A DNA stretch of 37,845 bases, taken from NCBI RefSeq assembly GCF_027947535.2, contig NZ_JAAGKO020000064.1, positions 1-37,845 on the forward strand, in the 5' to 3' direction. Under the pieces are notes generated by a model. The model ran no database searches. It was not told the DNA's origin and saw nothing but the letters and a program-made list of their open reading frames with translations. Position numbers and translations under genes: made by a program. The stretch comes from Streptantibioticus silvisoli. GTDB lineage: Bacteria > Actinomycetota > Actinomycetes > Streptomycetales > Streptomycetaceae. Shown one piece after another: positions 20,637-28,282 of this stretch; the stretch's first letter is position 1; every line of letters starts with the position of its first letter.

Positions 20637-21410
20637 TCAGCTCGCGGCGGTGTCCGCCGTGGCCTGGGCGGCCGCCCGATCGGCGGCCTCGCGCTTCGCG
20701 CGGATCTCCCGCCAGGCGGATTCCGCGGCCTGCTGTTCGGCTTCCTTCTTGCTGTGGCCGGTGCCGGTGCCGTACGTGACACCACCGACGCGGGCGGCAG
20801 CCGTGAAGGTCTTCTCGTGGTCCGGACCGGCCTCGCTGACCAGGTACTCCGGCACGCCCAGCCCCTCGGTGGCGGTGAGCTCCTGGAGGCTGGTCTTCCA
20901 GTCCAGGCCGGCGCCGAGGTTGGAGGACTTCTCGATCAGCGGGTCGAAGAGCCGGTGCACGAGAGCGGACGCGGCGTCCAACCCCTGGTCGAGGTAGACC
21001 GCGCCGATCACCGCCTCCAGCGTGTCGGCCAGGATGGACGCCTTGTTGCGTCCTCCGGTGCCTTCCTCGCCCCGGCCGAGCCGGATGAAGCTGCCCAGTT
21101 GCAGCTCACGGGCGACCTCGGCGAGGGCCCGTGAGTTGACGACCGCGGCCCGCAGTTTGGCCAGTTGGCCTTCCGGCAGGTCGGGATGGACGCGGTAGAG
21201 CGTGTCGGTGACGACCAGCCCGAGCACCGAGTCCCCGAGGAACTCCAGTCGCTCGTTGGTCGGCAGCCCGCCGTTCTCGTAGGCGAACGAGCGGTGGGTC
21301 AGCGCACGCACCAGAAGGGCGGGTTCGAGTGTGTACCCGAGCCGCCCTTCCAGAAGCGTGTGGGACGAGGCTGCCTTGGTGGAGTCTGCCGACGACTTGG
21401 CGTCTGACAT
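20637..21410 (-). CDS. rnc: Ribonuclease III (AbsB in S. coelicolor)
   Basis: Double-strand-specific endoribonuclease that processes rRNA and regulatory mRNAs; in S. coelicolor the orthologue (absB) is needed for antibiotic production. It has 257 residues from the ATG at 21408-21410. The catalytic signature [13 protein letters not shown] is present, as are the second acidic cluster [13 protein letters not shown] and a C-terminal dsRNA-binding domain ([11 protein letters not shown] to [16 protein letters not shown]). A GTG four codons earlier (21422) is an alternative; I prefer the ATG because GGGTGA lies at normal distance, while the GTG has only a distant GAGG. The start is within 20 bp of the rpmF stop, so translation is probably coupled. 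Confidence 0.95.
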   Translation of the reverse strand: MSDAKSSADSTKAASSHTLLEGRLGYTLEPALLVRALTHRSFAYENGGLPTNERLEFLGDSVLGLVVTDTLYRVHPDLPEGQLAKLRAAVVNSRALAEVARELQLGSFIRLGRGEEGTGGRNKASILADTLEAVIGAVYLDQGLDAASALVHRLFDPLIEKSSNLGAGLDWKTSLQELTATEGLGVPEYLVSEAGPDHEKTFTAAARVGGVTYGTGTGHSKKEAEQQAAESAWREIRAKREAADRAAAQATADTAAS

Positions 21411-21429
21411 GGAGCCTGTCACCCGCCGA

Positions 21430-21603
21430 TCAGACCTCGAGGACCTGACGGCTGTTGTAGGTGCCGCAGCTCGGGCACGCGATGTGCTGGAGCTTCGGCT
21501 CGTGGCAACGCTCGCACGCGACCAGGGTCACGGGCGCAGCCTTCCACTGCGAACGGCGGTGGCGCGTGTTGCTGCGCGACATCTTCCGCTTCGGAACAGC
21601 CAC
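21430..21603 (-). CDS. rpmF: 50S ribosomal protein L32
   Basis: A 57-residue ribosomal protein, [20 protein letters not shown] at the N-terminus, with a zinc ribbon made by C30xxC33 and C43xxC46 (VACERCHEP...ACPSCGTY). This is the zinc-binding form; the cysteine-free paralogues of actinobacteria are usually Zur-regulated and encoded elsewhere. The start is GTG 21601-21603 with AGGAG upstream. It lies 2 bp downstream of yceD and just upstream of rnc, the usual arrangement. Confidence 0.97.
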   Translation of the reverse strand: MAVPKRKMSRSNTRHRRSQWKAAPVTLVACERCHEPKLQHIACPSCGTYNSRQVLEV

Positions 21604-21605
21604 GG

Positions 21606-22211
21606 CTAACTCTCCTGCTTCTCGTCGGCGCCGCCCTCGGCACCGCTGACGTGGTCCTGCCCGCCGTCCTGTGCGTAGGAATCGGCGAGTCCCTGCAAAG
21701 CCGCCCAACGGATGTCGGAGGCGTCGTGGTGGTGACCGGGATCGTCCATCAGCCGTGCCCCGCATTCGGAACACAGACCAGGGCAGTCCTCCTGGCACAC
21801 CGGCTGCAACGGCAGTGCGAGCACCACCGCGTCCCGCAGCACGGGTTGAAGATCGAACATCTCGTCGATGAGGACGAGATCCTGCTCCTCGTCGCCGTCG
21901 GTGTCATCGGCGGGGGTGCCGCCGAACCGTTCGCCGGCGTCCGGGTAGGAGTACAGCTCCTGGAAGTCGGCGTCGAGCTTGCGCCCGATCGGCTCCAGAC
22001 ACCTTACGCACTCGCCGGTGACCGGCGCATGGGCGGTGCCACTGACGAGCACACCCTCCATGACCGACTCCAGCCGCAGCTTCAGCTCGACCGACGTCTT
22101 CTCCGGCACCCCGATCACGCCGGCCAGACCGAGGTCGGCGGGGGCGGGGACGGTGCGGGAGACCTTCTTCATCGCGCCAGGACGGCGCCCCAGCTCACGT
22201 GTGTCGAACAC
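21606..22211 (-). CDS. yceD: YceD/DUF177 family protein, start codon uncertain
   Basis: Member of the DUF177 (YceD) family, which sits upstream of rpmF across bacteria and is linked to 23S rRNA or L32 homeostasis in other organisms. About 201 residues from the GTG at 22211. Conserved features are GECVRCLEPIGRKL, the acidic Asp/Glu stretch and the CQEDCPGLCSECG metal-binding-like motif. The frame continues conserved-looking codons (INARLDHRDPLV) upstream of the GTG to an ATC at 22242-22244. That ATC, not the GTG, is preceded by a Shine-Dalgarno-like AGGAAG. As I recall them, homologues start with Met-Ala-x-Asn-Ala-Arg-Leu, so the canonical start seems missing. The stop is TAG, 2 bp before rpmF. 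Confidence 0.85.
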   Translation of the reverse strand: MFDTRELGRRPGAMKKVSRTVPAPADLGLAGVIGVPEKTSVELKLRLESVMEGVLVSGTAHAPVTGECVRCLEPIGRKLDADFQELYSYPDAGERFGGTPADDTDGDEEQDLVLIDEMFDLQPVLRDAVVLALPLQPVCQEDCPGLCSECGARLMDDPGHHHDASDIRWAALQGLADSYAQDGGQDHVSGAEGGADEKQES

Positions 22212-22358
22212 GAGCGGGTCGCGGTGGTCGAGGCGGGCGTTGATGGCTTCCTGCTTTCCTTGCGAGTGGCGTCCGACGTGCGGTGATGGTCGCCGCGCGG
22301 CACGGGCCCACGGGAAGGCGGGCAGCCGGAACCGGCGGATTCATCGGCCGGAGGTGTC

Positions 22359-22387
22359 AGGATACTGGACAAGCGGCGCGGGCCCAA
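22359..22387 (-). promoter_or_regulatory. Promoter of the yceD-rpmF-rnc operon
   Basis: Minus strand TTGGGC (22382-22387), 17-bp spacer, TATCCT (22359-22364), about 115 bp upstream of the likely yceD translation start. This is a good sigma-HrdB-type match in the only sizeable gap upstream of the operon. Confidence 0.55.
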
Positions 22388-22400
22388 CTCCGGGCCCGGC

Positions 22401-23552
22401 TCAGTGGCCCTGCTCCAGCTGCCGCAGCGCGTCGAGGTCGAGCATGCTGGTGTCGAAGAAGCTGGTCTCGTCCAGCCCGGCCGGCTGCGGCTGCTGCGCG
22501 TAGTGCTGCTGGTGCGGCACCATCGCCTGCTGCTCGTAGCCGCCCTGCTGCTGCCAGGTGTACGCGGCGGGGTCGGCGTACTCCGGCTGCTGCTGGGGGT
22601 CGGTGTACTCGGGCTGCTGCTGCGGGTAGCCGTAGGCGTCGTAGCCGGGCTGCGGCTGCCGCTGGTAGGGGTCCTGGGCGTAGACCGCGGCGGGCTCCTG
22701 GGCGGGGTAGCCCTGGGCGGCGGCCGGGGCGTACTCGGGCTGCTGCTGTCCGTAGCCGTAGCCGTCGGCCACCGGCACCTCCTGCGGCACCGGCTGCGGG
22801 GCGGCGGCCGGCGCGGGCAGCGGCACCGCGCCGGACAGGTGGGCCAGGAACTCGTCGTCGGTCTGCCGGGCCGGGCCGCCGTCGGCCAGGTCCTGGGCCG
22901 CCATGTGGGCCGCCAGCTCGTCGACCGCGCGGTGGCCGGTGAGCTTCTGCCGGCCGCGGCCGACCGCCTCCAGCGTCTTGGCGAGCACCGCCTCGAACGC
23001 GCCGAGCTTGGTGTCGACGTAGGCGTCCGCGCGGCGGCGCAGCTCGGCCGGGTCGGCGGTGCGCTCCGGGGGCTCGTCGTCGTCGTAGCCGTAGCCGTCC
23101 TCGCCGGGGTCGCGGCCCAGCAGCTTCTCGCGGCCGCGGTCGACCGAGCCGATGGTCTTGGTCAGGACGACCTCGAAGTTGGCGAGCTTGCTGTCGACGT
23201 AGTCGTCGGCCTCGACCCGGATCTCCTCGGCCTCGCGGCGGGCCTCGGTGAGGATGCGGTCGGCCTCCTCCTGCGAGCGCCGGGCCACCTCGGTGTCGGA
23301 GACCAGCGAACCGCGGTGCTGGTGGGCGGACTCGATGATCCGCTCCGCCTCGGCCTGCGCCTCGGCGACCACCTGCTCGCGGTCGCCCAGCATGGCCCGC
23401 GCCTCGGCCAGCGACTCCGGCAGCGCGCCGCGCACCTCGGTGAGCAGGGCGAGCAGGTCGGCCCGGTTGATCACGCAGGAGGCCGACATCGGCATGGAGC
23501 GCGCGCCTTCGACTGCCGCGACGATCTCGTCGAGCTTGTTCTGCACGTCCAT
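22401..23552 (-). CDS. DivIVA-like coiled-coil protein with a Gln/Pro/Tyr-rich tail
   Basis: A 383-residue protein, often annotated in Streptomyces as cell division initiation protein or ATP synthase F0 subunit B-like; neither function is established. Residues 1-150 are mostly alpha-helical and charged (MDVQNKLDEIVAAVEGARS, then EAQAEAERIIESAHQHR). A 33-residue segment is duplicated: 116-148 (DDYVDSKLANFEVVLTKTIG...) and 176-208 (DAYVDTKLGAFEAVLAKTLE...), offset exactly 60. Residues 235-365 are disordered and rich in Gln, Pro, Tyr and Ala (QQQPEY repeats). The protein ends in a distinct peptide, DETSFFDTSMLDLDALRQL, which I recall as conserved in the family and which may be a docking site. 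The ATG at 23550-23552 has GAGGAG and AGGGACG upstream. It follows coaD. Confidence 0.8.
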   Translation of the reverse strand: MDVQNKLDEIVAAVEGARSMPMSASCVINRADLLALLTEVRGALPESLAEARAMLGDREQVVAEAQAEAERIIESAHQHRGSLVSDTEVARRSQEEADRILTEARREAEEIRVEADDYVDSKLANFEVVLTKTIGSVDRGREKLLGRDPGEDGYGYDDDEPPERTADPAELRRRADAYVDTKLGAFEAVLAKTLEAVGRGRQKLTGHRAVDELAAHMAAQDLADGGPARQTDDEFLAHLSGAVPLPAPAAAPQPVPQEVPVADGYGYGQQQPEYAPAAAQGYPAQEPAAVYAQDPYQRQPQPGYDAYGYPQQQPEYTDPQQQPEYADPAAYTWQQQGGYEQQAMVPHQQHYAQQPQPAGLDETSFFDTSMLDLDALRQLEQGH

Positions 23553-23630
23553 GGCTACGTCCCTGCTCCTCGGTGTGTGCCTCGGCGGAACCCGTCGGGG
23601 ACCCCGGCGCGAGCCGGGCGGGTCAAGCAG

Positions 23631-23636
23631 ACTCTA
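23631..23636 (-). promoter_or_regulatory. Possible -10 for the DivIVA-like gene
   Basis: TAGAGT within GTAGAGTC on the minus strand, 79 nt upstream of the ATG. The -35 at 17 bp (GTGCCC) is weak. The octamer is the same as upstream of smc. Confidence 0.25.
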
Positions 23637-23698
23637 CGACCACCGGCCCGGCCGGGCACACCTGCTGCTGAGGCGGCCCGGCCGGCGGCCGGCGGCGG

Positions 23699-24816
<1,118 letters not shown>

Positions 24817-24853
24817 GTCGGTCACGTCCTCGTTCTGCGAGTGGTGTTGGGCC

Positions 24854-24885
24854 GGGGCGGAACGGCGCCTGGCCGGCGCCGCCCC
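24854..24885 (-). terminator. Bulged hairpin between the SANT-like gene and rsmD
   Basis: GGGGC (24854-24858) pairs with GCCCC (24881-24885) and GGCGCC (24864-24869) with GGCGCC (24875-24880), leaving a 5-nt bulge and a 5-nt loop, 17 nt past the upstream stop. Moderate support for a terminator or attenuator. Confidence 0.4.
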
Positions 24886-24901
24886 ACCACGATACGTAAC
24901 G

Positions 24902-25420
24902 TCAGCCCTGCGTGCCGTCCCCGGTGGAGCCGACCAGGGCGGCCGAGGCGTACCGCGACCAGGACAGGCAGCCGTCGGGCGGGCAGAACTCCGGGCGGCG
25001 CGGGTCGTGGCCCAGCTCGCGGATCTTGGCGCGCAGCGAGTCCGGGGTGCGGCCGAAGCGGGCCGCGATCCGGGCGGTGCTCTCCTCGTCGTGGAACCGG
25101 CGCAGCAGCTCCTCCTCGTGCTGCGGCACCCAGGGGGCGCCGTGGCCGGGGAACAGCTCGCGCAGCACGTCGCGGTCGGGTATGGGTTCGGCGACGTCGG
25201 CGACCAGGGCGAGGGCGCGCAGCGCGCGGTTGAGGGCGATGCGCAGCGCGGCGACGTCGGCCAGCGGCAGCCGCAGTTCACCGCTGGCCACCGCGGTGGC
25301 GGGGTCGGACTCGTTCCAGCCGGTCAGGGTCAGGGCGACGGTGAGGTCGTCGTCGCTGGCGAGTTCGACGCGGAAGACCTTCTCGCCCAGCGGCAGTTCG
25401 TTGAGATGACGGAACGCCAT
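24902..25420 (-). CDS. Conserved actinobacterial protein with a SANT/Myb-like C-terminal helix-turn-helix
   Basis: A 172-residue protein starting MAFRHLNELPLGEKVFRVEL. The first ~95 residues look like a small beta-rich domain with a conserved GELRLPLADVAALRIALNRA helix. The region PQHEEELLRRFHDEESTARI followed by AARFGRTPDSLRAKIRELGH (about 99-140) resembles the SANT/Myb or homeodomain-like helix-turn-helix used for DNA or protein binding. I know it only as a conserved hypothetical next to recG in Streptomyces. The ATG at 25418-25420 has GGGGG upstream; the frame extends 29 codons further without support. It may be first gene of the rsmD-coaD-DivIVA-like cluster. Confidence 0.75.
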   Translation of the reverse strand: MAFRHLNELPLGEKVFRVELASDDDLTVALTLTGWNESDPATAVASGELRLPLADVAALRIALNRALRALALVADVAEPIPDRDVLRELFPGHGAPWVPQHEEELLRRFHDEESTARIAARFGRTPDSLRAKIRELGHDPRRPEFCPPDGCLSWSRYASAALVGSTGDGTQG

Positions 25421-25480
25421 GATGAAAACCCCCAAAGGCGTGGCGGATCGGACGGTCCTCGGCGGACCGGCCGAACTGTG

Positions 25481-25512
25481 GTCAATTCTTCCAGGGGGGT
25501 CTGACAATTGAC
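25481..25512. promoter_or_regulatory. Inverted repeat GTCAATT-n18-AATTGAC
   Basis: Perfect 7-bp arms at 25481-25487 and 25506-25512, AT-rich against the surrounding GC. The arms also contain TTGAC on both strands, so they could be -35 boxes facing outward. The site is 60-90 bp upstream of the SANT-like gene; no matching -10 was found. Confidence 0.4.
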
Positions 25513-25543
25513 GTGCCGTCAGCTCTCACCTCCCGGGCCCGGC

Positions 25544-27856
25544 TCAGCCCTTCTCCAGGTAGCTCTCGCGGGAGGCGTCGACCAGGGCGGCGAGGGCGGT
25601 GCGCAGGTCGGGGTGGGCGTCGAGGCCGGGGTCGGCGGCGACCAGGGCGGTGGCCTCCTCGCGGGCGGCCTCGATGACCTCGACGTCGTCGATGACGGTG
25701 AGCATCCGCAGGCTGGAGCGGGTGCCGGACTGGGCCTGGCCGAGGACGTCGCCCTCGCGGCGCTGTTCGAGGTCGATGCGCGACAGCTCGAAGCCGTCCA
25801 GGGTGGCGGCGACCGCGGCGAGCCGGGGGCGGGCCGGGGACGCCTCGGGGGCGTCGGTGACCAGCAGGCACAGCCCCGGCGCGCTGCCCCGGCCGACCCG
25901 GCCGCGCAGCTGGTGGAGCTGGGAGACGCCGAAGCGGTCGGCGTCCATGATGACCATGGCGGTGGCGTTGGGGACGTTGACGCCGACCTCGATGACGGTG
26001 GTGGCGACCAGCACGTCGACCTGGCCGGCGGTGAAGCGGCGCATGACGTCGTCCTTGGCGTCGGGGTGCATCCTGCCGTGCAGCACCTCGACGCGCAGGC
26101 CCTTGAGGGGACCGTCGGCGAGCTGCGCGGCGACGTCCAGCACCGCCAGCGGCGGACGCCGCTCACCGTCGCCGTCGGCACCGCCGTCCGGGCCGCCGTC
26201 GGGACCGGCCGCACCGTCCGCCGCCGCCCCGCCGGCCCGGCCGCCCTGACCCGCCTTGGCCGCATTGGCCGCCTTGCCCGCCTTGGCCGGCTTCGCCCCG
26301 CCGGTCCCGGCCGCGCCCTCCTCCTCGTCGCCGATGCGCGGGCAGACGACGTACGCCTGGTGACCGGCGGCGACCTCCTCGCGGACGCGTTCCCAGGCGC
26401 GGGCCAGGAAGTGCGGTTTGTCCCTGGCCGGGACGACGTGGGTGGCGATCGGGGAGCGGCCGGCCGGCAACTGGTCCAGGACGGAGGTCTCCAGGTCGCC
26501 GAAGACGGTCATCGCGACGGTGCGCGGGATCGGGGTGGCCGTCATCACCAGCAGGTGCGGCGGCTGTTTGCCCTTGCCGCGCAGGGCGTCGCGCTGCTCC
26601 ACGCCGAAGCGGTGCTGTTCGTCGACGACGACCAGGCCGAGGTCGTCGAACCGCACCTTGTCCTCGATGAGGGCGTGGGTGCCGACGACGACGCCGGCCT
26701 CCCCGGTGACCAGGTCGAGCAGCGCCTTGCGGCGGGCGGCGGCGCCCATCGAGCCGGTGAGCAGCACGACCTTGGTGCCGCGGTTGTCACCGCCGAGCAT
26801 GCCGCCCTCGGCCAGGTCGCCCATCATCTCGGTGATCGACCGGTGGTGCTGCTGGGCCAGCACCTCGGTGGGCGCCAGCATCGCGGCCTGCCCGCCGGCG
26901 TCGACGACGGCGAGCATGGCGCGCAGCGCGACCAGGGTCTTGCCGGAGCCGACCTCGCCCTGGAGCAGCCGGTGCATGGGGTGTTCGGTGGCCAGGTCGG
27001 CGAAGATCTCACCGGTGACCCGGCGCTGTCCGTCGGTGAGGGTGAACGGCAGCCGGGCGTCGAAGGCGGTCAGCAGGCCGTCGGCGGCCGGTACCCGGGC
27101 GATCGCGGGCAGGGCGGCGTCGTCGGCGCGGCGGCGGGCCAGCGCGACCTGGAGGACGAACGCCTCGTCCCACTTGAGGCGTTCACGGGCGTCGTCGATG
27201 TCGGCCCGGGTGGCCGGGCGGTGCGCCTTGCGCAGCGCGTCGGGCAGCGCGGCCAGGCCGCGGTCGGTCCGCAGGCGTTCCGGCAGCGGGTCGGCCACCT
27301 CACTGTCGAGCCGGTCGATCACCGCGTCGACGGCCTTGGCGATCTGCCAGGAGGAGATCTGCTTGCACGCCGGGTACAGCGGCAGCAGCCGTCCGGCGAA
27401 GGCGTCGACGGCCTCGGCGCCGCCGGGCCCGTCGGCCTCGTCGGCGTCGAGCAGCTGGTAGTCGGGGTGGGCCAGTTGCCGGGTCCGGTTGAAGACGTTG
27501 ACCTTGCCGGCGAACATGCCGCGCTTGCCGGGCAGCAGCCGGTGGTGGTGGAAGTGGGCCGCCTTGTTGAAGAACACCAGGGTGAGCGAGCCGCTGCCGT
27601 CGGTGACGACGACCTCCAGCCGCACCCCGCGCCCGGCGTTGTAGGTCTTCTTGTCGGCCTTGGCCACCTGCGCGACGACGGTGACGTGCTCGTCCAGCGG
27701 CAGGTCGGCGAGCCGGGTCAGCTCACCGCGTTCGGCGTACCTGCGCGGGTAGTGGTGCAGCAGGTCGCCGACGGTGTGCAGGTCGAGGTGGTCGGCGAGG
27801 ACCTTGGCGGTGCGGTCGCCGACGGCCTTGCGCAGGGGTTCGTCCAGGGCAGCCAT
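25544..27856 (-). CDS. recG: ATP-dependent DNA helicase RecG
   Basis: Branch-migrating helicase that regresses stalled forks and processes Holliday junctions. It has 770 residues. The N-terminal wedge/OB region includes VGDLLHHYPRRYAERGELTRL and the OB strand VVTDGSGSLTLVFF. Helicase motifs are Walker A GEVGSGKTLVAL, the DEAH-like VVDEQHRFGVEQRDAL and motif III TATPIPRTVAMTVFGDLE. The C-terminal half has TTVIEVGVNVPNAT and the QLHQLRGRVGRG motif VI. A Gly/Ala/Lys-rich insertion lies around residues 510-550. I start at ATG 27854-27856 (MAALDEPLRK). The frame remains open for another 130 codons, but only through tandem repeats, so that extension is rejected. Confidence 0.95.
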   Translation of the reverse strand: MAALDEPLRKAVGDRTAKVLADHLDLHTVGDLLHHYPRRYAERGELTRLADLPLDEHVTVVAQVAKADKKTYNAGRGVRLEVVVTDGSGSLTLVFFNKAAHFHHHRLLPGKRGMFAGKVNVFNRTRQLAHPDYQLLDADEADGPGGAEAVDAFAGRLLPLYPACKQISSWQIAKAVDAVIDRLDSEVADPLPERLRTDRGLAALPDALRKAHRPATRADIDDARERLKWDEAFVLQVALARRRADDAALPAIARVPAADGLLTAFDARLPFTLTDGQRRVTGEIFADLATEHPMHRLLQGEVGSGKTLVALRAMLAVVDAGGQAAMLAPTEVLAQQHHRSITEMMGDLAEGGMLGGDNRGTKVVLLTGSMGAAARRKALLDLVTGEAGVVVGTHALIEDKVRFDDLGLVVVDEQHRFGVEQRDALRGKGKQPPHLLVMTATPIPRTVAMTVFGDLETSVLDQLPAGRSPIATHVVPARDKPHFLARAWERVREEVAAGHQAYVVCPRIGDEEEGAAGTGGAKPAKAGKAANAAKAGQGGRAGGAAADGAAGPDGGPDGGADGDGERRPPLAVLDVAAQLADGPLKGLRVEVLHGRMHPDAKDDVMRRFTAGQVDVLVATTVIEVGVNVPNATAMVIMDADRFGVSQLHQLRGRVGRGSAPGLCLLVTDAPEASPARPRLAAVAATLDGFELSRIDLEQRREGDVLGQAQSGTRSSLRMLTVIDDVEVIEAAREEATALVAADPGLDAHPDLRTALAALVDASRESYLEKG

Positions 27857-28282
27857 CACCGCCCAATCTTGGCGTACCGCGCTGACATCGCCCGGCAGGC
27901 GGGGGTCACGTGGCGGGCGGGGGATGCGGCGGCACGCGGTGCGAGCGGTCCACGGCACCGGCGATCCACGGCACCGGAGGCGTGGCGGCACCGGAGGCGT
28001 GCGGCACCGGAGGCGTGGCGGCGCGGGCGATCCACGGCACCGGAGGCGTGGCGGCGCGGGCGGTCCACGGCACCGGCGATCTGCGGCACCGGAGGCATAC
28101 GGCACCGGAGGCGCGGCGGCACCCGGAGGCATACGGCACCCGGCGGTGCGCGGCGCGGACGGTGTGCGCAAACCGGCGTTCTGCGGCGCGGCGCGGACGT
28201 ACGGCACCGGAGGCATACGGCACCGGCGATCCACTGCCAGCGGCATACGGCACCGCTGGCCTGCGGCCCGGCCGGCGGTGCC
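27857..28282. other. fakA-recG intergenic region, no gene
   Basis: A 426-bp gap between two minus-strand genes. All but about 100 bp next to recG is the tandem array described separately. No promoter is readable. The recG transcript either starts in the last ~95 bp or carries the array in its leader. Confidence 0.6.
27954..28264. repeat. Degenerate 16/17-bp tandem repeat array (about 19 units)
   Basis: Plus-strand units run in register from 27954 to 28264. The commonest types are GGCACCGGAGGCATAC, GGCACCGGAGGCGTGGC, GGCACCGGCGATCCAC and GGCGCGGGCGATCCAC. A higher-order 33-bp unit is duplicated with one mismatch (28003-28035 and 28036-28068), showing recent slippage or unequal exchange. The array ends 18 bp before the fakA stop codon. 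Because the period is not a multiple of three and is mixed 16/17, it is not a conserved coding repeat, though frames stay open through it. Confidence 0.85.

Noticed and set aside
27857-28246. 130-codon N-terminal extension of RecG
   Set aside because: The extra residues come only from the tandem array and look like Arg/Pro noise; RecG homology begins at MAALDEPLRK.
27954-28264. CRISPR array
   Set aside because: Units are directly adjacent with no unique spacers, and no cas genes are near.
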